NCBI GenBank assembly: GCA_014858325.1
Contig: RKCM01000120.1
Coordinates: forward strand, 1-11,694
DNA: 11,694 bases
Direction of reading: 5' to 3'
Source of the DNA: Oscillospiraceae bacterium
GTDB taxonomy: Bacteria > Bacillota > Clostridia > Oscillospirales > Ruminococcaceae
The translations under genes were made by a program, and so were the position numbers. Positions 6,409 through 11,694 of this stretch are shown piece after piece; the first letter of the stretch is position 1; each line of letters begins with the position of its first letter. The notes under the pieces were generated by a model. It saw only the letters and a program-made list of their open reading frames with translations. It was not told where the DNA came from and searched no databases.

Positions 6409-7743
6409 TTAGAACTGGATGACGCCCATGATCAGGCCGGCCACCAGGCAGACGATGGACACACCCCACTGCCAGCCGAAGCAGTACTTGATGTGGTCCT
6501 TGATCTCGACACCGGCCAGGCCGATGCCCAGATAGGTGGCGGGAGCCACCGGGCTGATGAAGGTGGCGCAGTTGCGGCAGACGACCATGGCAATGGCAAT
6601 GTGTGCCGGGTTGACGCCGAACTGGTTGCCCACGCTGACCAGAACGGGCAGCAGGCCGTAGAAGTAGGAGTCGGTATCGAAGAGCAGAGCCAGAGGCACG
6701 CTGAGGATGCCGATGATGACAGGCAGGAACTTGCCCAGAGAAGTGGGGATGACGTTTGCCATCATGACAGCCATCTTCTCCATGATGCCGCTCTTGCTCA
6801 GCACGCCCAGGAAGACGCCTGCGCAGAGGATGGTGGAGGCCATGCTCAGGCCGGCAGAAGCGTGGCTCTTGATGATGGAGCTGTGCAGCTTTTTGCCGCG
6901 GTAGTTGACCAGGATGCCCAGAGCGCAGCCCACCATGAACACATAGTAGGAGGGGAAGATATCCATCACCAGCACGATGATGACGGCCAGAGTCAGGATG
7001 ACATTGAAGACAAAGTTCTGGGGGCGAGCCAGGTCGGTGCTGCCTGCGCCCTCGTCGGAGTCGTCGTACTTGCCTGCCTCCTCAGCGGCGGCGTCGCCGA
7101 GCTTTGCGATGCGCTTTTTCTCCTGGAGGCCCCAGAAGATGGCAGTACCGATGGCCAGAACAAAGCCGACCACCTGCATGGGCATCAGCTGGAACCACAG
7201 GTCGTTGGGCTCCACCTCGATGACGCTGGCAGCGCGCATGGTGGGGCCGCCCCAGGGCATCAGGTTCATGACGCCCATGGCGGTGACGCAGATCAGCAGC
7301 AGGGTCTCACGGCGCATGTGCAGGCGCTTGTAGACGGGCAGCATGGCGGGGATGGTGATGAGGAAGGTGGAGGCGCCGCCGCCGTCCAGATGGCCGATGA
7401 TGGCAATGACGCAGGTCATCAGAGCCACGCCGACGACGTTGTTGCCGACCTTTTTCATCAGGGCGCCGATGATCTTGTCGAACATGCCTGCGTCGGTCAT
7501 CACACCGAAGAACAGGACGGAGAAGATGAACAGGACAGCCGTGCCGTGGACGCCCTTGACGCCCTCCTTGATGAAGCCTGCCACCTCATCCAGCGTGAAC
7601 GCCTTGGTCACGACCAGGATGATGGCGGTGATGGTCGAGACGCTGACGAAAGCCAGCGAGGGGACCGTGACATTGCGCAGCAGCAGCACGATGACCGCGA
7701 TCACCGTAGCAAAGCCGAGCAGAGCGAGAACCGTTTCACTCAT
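6409..7743 (-). CDS. CitMHS-family citrate:divalent metal/H+ symporter
   Basis: A 444-residue polytopic membrane protein, close to Bacillus CitM (about 433 residues). The family brings in citrate complexed with a divalent cation (Mg, Ca, Zn or others) together with protons. Hydrophobic spans run almost throughout, with roughly 11-12 predicted segments and one long acidic cytoplasmic-type loop (about 219-243). Typical conserved blocks are GHLDGGGASTFLITIPAMLP (117-136), NLMPWGGPTMRA (160-171), DTDSYFYGLLPVL and SPVAPATYLGIGLAG. I chose ATG 7741-7743, with GGAAG eight bases upstream. It has its own promoter, leader hairpins and upstream direct repeats, and lies next to a sensor kinase gene in the same direction, so induction by that two-component system is likely. 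The preferred metal and acid cannot be read from sequence; a related di- or tricarboxylate is possible. Confidence 0.9.
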   Translation of the reverse strand: MSETVLALLGFATVIAVIVLLLRNVTVPSLAFVSVSTITAIILVVTKAFTLDEVAGFIKEGVKGVHGTAVLFIFSVLFFGVMTDAGMFDKIIGALMKKVGNNVVGVALMTCVIAIIGHLDGGGASTFLITIPAMLPVYKRLHMRRETLLLICVTAMGVMNLMPWGGPTMRAASVIEVEPNDLWFQLMPMQVVGFVLAIGTAIFWGLQEKKRIAKLGDAAAEEAGKYDDSDEGAGSTDLARPQNFVFNVILTLAVIIVLVMDIFPSYYVFMVGCALGILVNYRGKKLHSSIIKSHASAGLSMASTILCAGVFLGVLSKSGIMEKMAVMMANVIPTSLGKFLPVIIGILSVPLALLFDTDSYFYGLLPVLVSVGNQFGVNPAHIAIAMVVCRNCATFISPVAPATYLGIGLAGVEIKDHIKYCFGWQWGVSIVCLVAGLIMGVIQF

Positions 7744-7774
7744 GGGTTGTACTTCCTTTCCTTTTCCACATTTA

Positions 7775-7814
7775 GCGGGAAACATTCCGTGCGGGAGCTG
7801 TGTTCCGTTCCCGC
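7775..7814 (-). promoter_or_regulatory. Leader with mutually exclusive hairpins ahead of the citrate symporter
   Basis: In the predicted leader, GCGGGAA (5' end, read from 7814 to 7808) can pair with TCCCGC at 7796-7791 (six pairs, 12-base loop). It can also pair with TTCCCGC at 7781-7775 (seven pairs), but not with both. On the + strand this appears as GCGGGA at 7775 and 7791, TTCCGT at 7785 and 7803, and TCCCGC at 7809. A switch or protein-binding leader is possible; it matches no riboswitch class I recognise. Confidence 0.35.
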
Positions 7815-7827
7815 TTTCGATGGTTCC

Positions 7828-7855
7828 AGTATAGCCGCCGAAACTTAACCCCCAA
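7828..7855 (-). promoter_or_regulatory. Promoter of the citrate symporter gene
   Basis: On the - strand, TATACT (7833-7828) has a weak -35 box, TTGGGG (7855-7850), 16 bp upstream. The predicted start near 7821 gives a leader of about 78 bases. The good -10 with a poor -35 fits a promoter that needs an activator bound just upstream, where direct repeats are found. Confidence 0.55.
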
Positions 7856-7866
7856 AGCGTCCTCCA

Positions 7867-7903
7867 TTACGGTTCGTTAAGGAAATGCTTAATATGTTGT
7901 AAG
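7867..7903. promoter_or_regulatory. Four phased direct repeats, candidate response-regulator binding array
   Basis: On the + strand, TTACG (7867), TTAAG (7877), TTAAT (7889) and GTAAG (7899) start 10, 12 and 10 bp apart, so they fall on one face of the helix. OmpR/PhoB-type regulators bind head-to-tail repeats of this kind. The array begins about 12 bp upstream of the symporter -35 box, a normal activator position. TTAAG (7877-7881) and CTTAA (7888-7892) also form a small palindrome. The link to the regulator at 10213 is inferred. Confidence 0.4.
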
Positions 7904-7934
7904 AATGTGGATGTCAGGATGGATACAAGTTTTT

Positions 7935-10100
7935 TTATGCGTCGTGCGCCCTCCTGCACGCCCGGATCTCGTTCAGCAGCGTCGCTGCCGAGACGGGCTT
8001 GACGATGTAGCCGTCGATCATGCGGTGGCTGCGGGCCTCCACGATCTCGCGGGTGGGGGCGCTGGTCATGATGATGCGGGTGAGGGCGGGGTACTTGCCC
8101 TTGATGGACATACAGAACTCCACGCCGCTGCCGCCCGTCAGGCTCTCGTCGATGGCGAGGGCATCAAAAGGCTCGGCTTCCAGCAGCGCCCGCAGCTCCC
8201 CCCGGCGGGCGCAGGTGACGACCTCCAGCCCGAAGCGGGCGAAGTCCTTTTTGAGCAGGGCCAGCACCTTCTGGTTGTCGTCCGCCGCCAGGATGCGCAG
8301 CTTGTGCTCCACACCCCACTGCACCTGCTCCCGGGCGCGCTGCTGCTCCAGCACGGGCAGATACAGGAAGAAGGTCGTCCCTTTGCCGATGGCGCTCTCC
8401 GCCAGGATATAGCCCTTGTGGGTGCGGATGATCTGCTCGGCCAGCGCCAGCCCCAGGCCCGTGCCCTCCCCCTGCTTTTTGGTGGTGAAGAAGGGCTCGA
8501 AGATGCGGCTCAGCGTATCCTTATCCATGCCGCAGCCGGTATCGGTGACGCTGATGCAGACATAGCTCTCCCAATCGTCGGAGATCTTCTCCTCCGGCAC
8601 CCGGGCGGCCAGCTCGGCCCGGGGCACCACTGCGGCCCGCAGGGTCAGGCTGCCCTGCCCTACCCCGATGGCGTGGATGCCGTTGATGCAAACGTTGAGC
8701 AGCACCTGCTGCAGCTGGGTGCTGTTGCCCAGCACATTTTCGCCGTTCAGCTCCAGTTCCCGCCGCAGCTCCACCTGCCTGGGGCAGTTGGTCTCCACCA
8801 GCTTACAGGTGTGGTCGATGAGGCTCTCCACCGGCACGGCGTCGTAGACCGTCTCCACATTCTTGCGGCTCATGGAGGAGATCTGCCGCACCACATCCTG
8901 CGCTTTCTGCGCCGCCTCGCTGATCTCCATGGCGTTGTCGTAAATTTCACTGCCCGGCTCAGCGTCCGCCATGATGAAATCGGCGTAGCCCAGGATGGGC
9001 GTCAGGAAGTTGTTGAACTCATGGGCGATGCCGCCGGTGAGGGTGCCCATCAGCTGCAGCCGCTGCCCGTGGGCCAGCGATTCCTCGCTGCGGTGCAACT
9101 CTTCCAGCGTGGAGTTCAGGGTCTTCAGGTCGCTGATCTCGGTGGCGTCCTTTTTCTGCTTCTGCTGCAGGCGGAACACCAGCACCGTGAACAGCACCAG
9201 CACCACACCGATGGCCCCGAACAGCGCTGCCAGCTTGAAAAAGCTCTCCTGCACGGGGCGGTAGAGGTCGTCGTAATCCACCACGGCGCTCACGCTCCAG
9301 AAGGTATCCCCCAGCGTCAGGTGGCGGAAAGCGCTGAGCTTGCGCACCCGGGGCAGGTCGGGGGCGGTCCACCAGTAGGAGTAATAATCCAAAATGCCGG
9401 AATCCTGCTCCAGCTGGGTCTTTAGCATATCGCTCAGGCTGCCCATGTCCAGATCTTTGCTGGCATAAAGCTTCTGCCGCCCGGGCAGGATGTCGATGCC
9501 CCACTGGGCAGGCTCCGGGTGCATGATGATGCGGTTCTCGTCGTTTTTGACCACGATGTAGCCGTTGGTGCCCACCCGGATGTCCGCTACCAGCTGCCGG
9601 TAGAGGGCGGTAGAATCCACCACCAGACAGACCGTCCGCTCCCCCACCGGCCTTTTCAGCACCAGATAGTGGGTGTCGCCGCTGTGGTACTGCCAGTAGG
9701 AGACGGTGTCGGTGCGGGTGAGCAGCACGTCGCAGCTGGCCGTAACGCCGTAGCAGCTGTAGGTGATGTTCCCCTCGCTGTCTTCGAGCCAGATATCCCG
9801 GAGCGTATCGCTGCGGGCAAGGCCCGGGCGGAGGTTGTGTTCTTCAGTCACCTTGCGGGCGGCGGAATCCAGACGGTCGGTGTATTCGTCCAGCGAAAAC
9901 TCGATGCTGTCGGCCAGGCTCTGCACCACCAGCTCCAGCTGGCGGGTCTGGCTCTCCATGAGGGCGGTGCGGTAATCCTGCCAGACAAGGCCCCCGGTGA
10001 GGCCCAGCAGAGCCAGCATCGCAATGCCGACCACCAGCGGCACCCAGATGGAGCTCAGTCGCTGGGCCAGAGATCTTGTGTGGGATGTGGAAACGGACAT
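7935..10100 (-). CDS. Membrane-bound hybrid sensor histidine kinase with C-terminal receiver domain
   Basis: A 721-residue sensor. A first membrane span (about 20-41) and a second (about 288-311) enclose some 245 residues of extracytoplasmic domain, probably Cache-like, since such domains bind small organic acids. The kinase core follows: H-box GGIAHEFNN with H360, N-box around N469/N473, G1 DTGCGMD (520-526), F-box FEPFFTT (534-540) and G2 GTGLGL (546-551). The HEFNN type resembles NtrB-like kinases. A receiver domain ends the protein, with acidic D607-D608, likely phospho-acceptor D651 in AIDES, T679 and K701. Start ATG 10098-10100 has AAAGGAG eight bases upstream. It is divergent from an OmpR-type regulator and sits directly upstream of the citrate symporter in the same direction, so a citrate-like signal is plausible. 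No HPt domain is encoded nearby. Confidence 0.92.
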   Translation of the reverse strand: MSVSTSHTRSLAQRLSSIWVPLVVGIAMLALLGLTGGLVWQDYRTALMESQTRQLELVVQSLADSIEFSLDEYTDRLDSAARKVTEEHNLRPGLARSDTLRDIWLEDSEGNITYSCYGVTASCDVLLTRTDTVSYWQYHSGDTHYLVLKRPVGERTVCLVVDSTALYRQLVADIRVGTNGYIVVKNDENRIIMHPEPAQWGIDILPGRQKLYASKDLDMGSLSDMLKTQLEQDSGILDYYSYWWTAPDLPRVRKLSAFRHLTLGDTFWSVSAVVDYDDLYRPVQESFFKLAALFGAIGVVLVLFTVLVFRLQQKQKKDATEISDLKTLNSTLEELHRSEESLAHGQRLQLMGTLTGGIAHEFNNFLTPILGYADFIMADAEPGSEIYDNAMEISEAAQKAQDVVRQISSMSRKNVETVYDAVPVESLIDHTCKLVETNCPRQVELRRELELNGENVLGNSTQLQQVLLNVCINGIHAIGVGQGSLTLRAAVVPRAELAARVPEEKISDDWESYVCISVTDTGCGMDKDTLSRIFEPFFTTKKQGEGTGLGLALAEQIIRTHKGYILAESAIGKGTTFFLYLPVLEQQRAREQVQWGVEHKLRILAADDNQKVLALLKKDFARFGLEVVTCARRGELRALLEAEPFDALAIDESLTGGSGVEFCMSIKGKYPALTRIIMTSAPTREIVEARSHRMIDGYIVKPVSAATLLNEIRACRRAHDA

Positions 10101-10130
10101 GGCGGGTTCTCCTTTCAACGCGCGGAGTGC

Positions 10131-10159
10131 TTGCTCTTCGCCGCAAATCATGTTATACT
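10131..10159 (+). promoter_or_regulatory. Extended -10 promoter of the response regulator, in a divergent control region
   Basis: TGTTATACT (10151-10159) is an extended -10 box, with TTGCTC (10131-10136) exactly 17 bp upstream of TATACT. Transcription would start near 10166, about 46 bases before the ATG. On the opposite strand, TATAAC (10157-10152) overlaps the same bases and may serve as the -10 of the kinase gene, though its -35 is poor. If both are real, the divergent promoters would compete. Confidence 0.65.
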
Positions 10160-10190
10160 GTTAATTGTATATCAATCGACATTTTGCGGC
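10140..10190. repeat. Long-spaced inverted repeat across the divergent promoter
   Basis: GCCGCAAA (10140-10147) and TTTGCGGC (10183-10190) are perfect 8-bp inverted copies whose centres are 43 bp apart, about four helical turns. They flank the overlapping -10 boxes. Between them is a smaller palindrome, ATTG (10164-10167) and CAAT (10173-10176). The arrangement suits two operator half-sites or a cruciform; which protein would bind is unknown. Confidence 0.45.
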
Positions 10191-10212
10191 AAGGGAGTGC
10201 GATGAGGCAGGC

Positions 10213-10905
10213 ATGGCATATCATGTTCTTATTGTAGACGATGATCCAGCAATTTGCAAACTTTTATCCAAAGTAATGGTCAGCAACGAGATGGAGCCGC
10301 TGGTGGTCAACAGCGGTGCGGCTGCGCTGGACCTCATTGCCCGGCAGAGCAGCACCCTCGATATGATCCTGATGGATATCACGCTGGGCGATATGGAGGG
10401 CTTCGACGTCATCCAGACCATCCGCCGCAACGGCGTCACCACGCCGGTCATCATCATCAGCGGCCGCAACGAGGATTACGATTTCATGTACGGCCTCTCG
10501 CTGGGTGCCGACGATTATGTGACCAAGCCCTTCCGCCCGCAGATCTTGGGCGCGAAGGTCAAAGCCCTCATCCGCCGGAGCAAGAGCTTCTCGCAGGAGA
10601 ACAACCAGCAGATCAGCTGCGGGCCCTTCCTGTGCGACACCACCACCATGCGCTTTTACAAGAACAACGTGGAGCTCAACCTCTCCGAGAAAGAGCGCAG
10701 CCTGCTGCTCCTTTTCGTCCGCCACCCCCAGCAGGTGTTCACCAAGGATATGATCTATGAGCAGATCTGGGGCAACCTCATCGCCGTGGACGACAACGCC
10801 ATCATGGTGTACATCAACCGCCTGCGCAGCAAGATCGAGGACAACGCCCGCACGCCCCAGCACATCATTACGATCCGCGGCGTTGGGTATCGGTTTGTGC
10901 CGTGA
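10213..10905 (+). CDS. OmpR/PhoB-family response regulator
   Basis: A 230-residue DNA-binding regulator. The receiver domain (1 to about 120) has the acidic cluster DDD (9-11), phospho-acceptor D55 in ILMDITLGD, S83 in IISG at the usual T/S switch position and K105 in VTKPF. A linker leads to a winged helix (about 128-230) with LSEKERSLLLLF, VFTKDMIYEQIWG, VYINRLRSKIED and IRGVGYRFVP, the standard PhoB-type tail. I chose ATG 10213, with GAGG five bases upstream; an earlier in-frame TTG at 10165 would fall at or before the predicted transcription start. It is divergent from the hybrid kinase, its probable partner. A strong terminator follows directly, so it is a single-gene unit. Likely targets are the divergent promoter and the citrate symporter promoter, by inference. 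Confidence 0.94.
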   Translation: MAYHVLIVDDDPAICKLLSKVMVSNEMEPLVVNSGAAALDLIARQSSTLDMILMDITLGDMEGFDVIQTIRRNGVTTPVIIISGRNEDYDFMYGLSLGADDYVTKPFRPQILGAKVKALIRRSKSFSQENNQQISCGPFLCDTTTMRFYKNNVELNLSEKERSLLLLFVRHPQQVFTKDMIYEQIWGNLIAVDDNAIMVYINRLRSKIEDNARTPQHIITIRGVGYRFVP

Positions 10906-10928
10906 GCGCCCCATTCCATAACGTTTCC

Positions 10929-10959
10929 AAAGCACGCAGAGGCCCTGCGTGCTTTTTTT
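10929..10959 (+). terminator. Rho-independent terminator of the response regulator gene
   Basis: AGCACGCAG (10931-10939) pairs perfectly with CTGCGTGCT (10945-10953) around a five-base loop. Seven T residues (10953-10959) follow. It lies 23 bp after the stop codon. Confidence 0.92.
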
Positions 10960-11048
10960 GTGCGCTGCGCATGGCAGACGCGAAAAAAGAGCCAGAGCGA
11001 AAGGCGTGGTTCCGTAAGAAAACATTTATGTGAGAGAATCGGCGTAGT
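10960..11048. other. Gene-free stretch likely holding the edge of an integrated element
   Basis: This 89-bp gap lies between the regulator terminator and the recombinase stop codon. Base composition shifts here from GC-rich (bases up to about 11015) to AT-rich (TAAGAAAACATTTATG near 11024-11031). Serine-integrase elements often carry the recombinase gene at one end pointing inward or outward, so the attachment site should be close. The other end is outside the window, so the core dinucleotide and exact border cannot be fixed. Confidence 0.4.
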
Positions 11049-11061
11049 TTAGGCTACGCCG
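11040..11061. terminator. Hairpin at the recombinase stop codon, possible terminator on the + strand
   Basis: CGGCGTAG (11040-11047) pairs with CTACGCCG (11054-11061) around a six-base loop. On the + strand a broken T-rich tract (GTTTTCTTTTC) follows, so it could block transcription entering the mobile element from the left. On the - strand there is no T run, and the TAA stop of the recombinase gene (11051-11049) lies in the loop region. Confidence 0.5.
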
Positions 11062-11694
11062 GTTTTCTTTTCTTTTTGGGCTGCTTGGGATTGCTCCCTT
11101 GCTTCCTCAAAATCAAATGCACCAATGAAGTTATAGACAATCTCAATTTCTCTGACCTTAATGCGCGGCTCGTTCTCGTCCGGCGTGTAAACCTCGGAGA
11201 TATAAATTTTATCCACAAACTCCCGGAGAATGGAAGCGTCAAGCTGCTGCATATCGGTGTACTTTCTGACCGCTGCAATGAACTGCCTGACGTTGACTTT
11301 CTGCTTCTCCTGTTCCTTGACTTCCTGCCGCAGATGTTCGACAAGATTTGTAAGGTTGGTCTGTTCCAGCTCATAGTCACGGGACAGTTTGATGAAACGC
11401 TCGTCGGAGAGCTTGCCGGAAATGTTATCCTCATACAGTCGCTTGATGATAACATCCAGCTCGGCAATCCGCTTTTGCGATTGCGCCAGAGTATCTTTCT
11501 TTTGTGCCAGCTCCTTGTCCCGTTCCCGCAGGCTTTGATCTGCGGCCCGCTGCACAAAGTCGTCCTCATACTGCGTCACATACTGAATGGCTTCCCGCAG
11601 GTTTCGCAGCACGATTTCTTCAAGGACAACGCGCCGGATAGAATGGGTCGAACATAAAGTGCGGTCTTTACGGTAAGTTGAGCAAAGGTAATAT
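11049..11694 (-). CDS. Large serine recombinase (conjugative-transposon type), C-terminal part
   Basis: The frame stays open to the right edge, so only the last 214 residues are present and the catalytic N-terminus is outside. The first visible residues include a cysteine pair in LCSTYRKDRTLCSTH, part of the recombinase zinc ribbon. Next comes a long charged coiled coil (ELAQKKDTLAQSQKRIAELD and on), then FIAAVRKYTDMQQLDASILREFVDKIYI and EIEIVYNFIGAFDF, and the lysine-rich end KEKKTGVA. This is the DUF4368-type tail I know from large serine integrases of Tn4451/Tn1549-like elements in Firmicutes. These enzymes cut and rejoin attachment sites to insert or excise the element. The G+C content is visibly lower than in the genes to the left, a sign of transfer. 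A GTG at 11612 is internal, not the true start. Confidence 0.9.
   Translation of the reverse strand, partial: YYLCSTYRKDRTLCSTHSIRRVVLEEIVLRNLREAIQYVTQYEDDFVQRAADQSLRERDKELAQKKDTLAQSQKRIAELDVIIKRLYEDNISGKLSDERFIKLSRDYELEQTNLTNLVEHLRQEVKEQEKQKVNVRQFIAAVRKYTDMQQLDASILREFVDKIYISEVYTPDENEPRIKVREIEIVYNFIGAFDFEEAREQSQAAQKEKKTGVA

Noticed and set aside
7904..7934. A terminator after the kinase gene
   Set aside because: A run of A residues follows the stop codon on the - strand but there is no convincing stem, so I make no call.
4575..9425. Three further long + strand open frames (4575-6422, 6298-7848, 7905-9425) opposite the GTPase, carbonic anhydrase, symporter and kinase genes
   Set aside because: They run across gene borders and intergenic terminators, have no ribosome-binding sites, and give repetitive H/Q/G/D-rich products typical of antisense shadows.
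10264..11025. A 253-codon - strand open frame opposite the response regulator
   Set aside because: It overlaps a well-supported regulator gene and its terminator, and its product shows no recognisable domain.
1..11694. CRISPR array, tRNA or rRNA genes, insertion-sequence ends
   Set aside because: I saw no regularly spaced identical repeats, no cloverleaf-like or ribosomal sequence and no transposase other than the serine recombinase fragment at the right edge.

Overview
The window looks like a GC-rich (about 60-65% G+C) gut Firmicute of the Oscillospiraceae, with Faecalibacterium, Gemmiger or Subdoligranulum-like bacteria the best guess. The reasons are the codon use, the strong GGAGG ribosome-binding sites, the long-linker ABC half-transporter and a short palindromic intergenic repeat of a kind I associate with these genomes. 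This is an impression from sequence style, not a database match.

Layout. Left edge, + strand (1-1998): the last 33 codons of eutC (ethanolamine ammonia-lyase small subunit), then an open frame that begins as eutL (a microcompartment shell protein). After about 87 residues it becomes, in frame, the body of an ABC multidrug-type half-transporter that has lost its first two membrane helices. This junction is the oddest thing in the window: either a genuine rearrangement or a chimeric assembly. A strong bidirectional hairpin terminator separates it from the next block.

Middle (2053-10100): five genes all read on the - strand. In transcription order they are a membrane-bound hybrid histidine kinase, a CitMHS-family citrate:metal symporter, a beta-carbonic anhydrase, a COG0523/CobW-type metallochaperone GTPase, and a large MalT/LAL-like ATPase with a LuxR-type DNA-binding tail. 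They are not one simple operon. There are recognisable promoters in front of the symporter, the GTPase and the LuxR gene, and terminator-like hairpins after the symporter and after the carbonic anhydrase. The zinc enzyme next to a COG0523 GTPase and a transporter for metal-citrate complexes hints at linked metal and C4/C6-acid metabolism, but that is inference.

The kinase is divergent from an OmpR/PhoB-type response regulator (10213-10905, +). The two share a 112-bp gap holding an extended -10 promoter and an 8-bp inverted repeat whose arms are 43 bp apart. Four TTAAG-like direct repeats spaced 10-12 bp lie just upstream of the symporter promoter and are good candidate sites for this regulator, so the likely circuit is a sensor/regulator pair controlling citrate uptake.

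Right edge (11049-11694, -): the C-terminal part of a large serine recombinase, clearly lower in G+C than everything to its left. It marks the end of an integrated mobile element whose boundary should lie in the 10960-11048 gap. No rRNA, tRNA or CRISPR array was seen.
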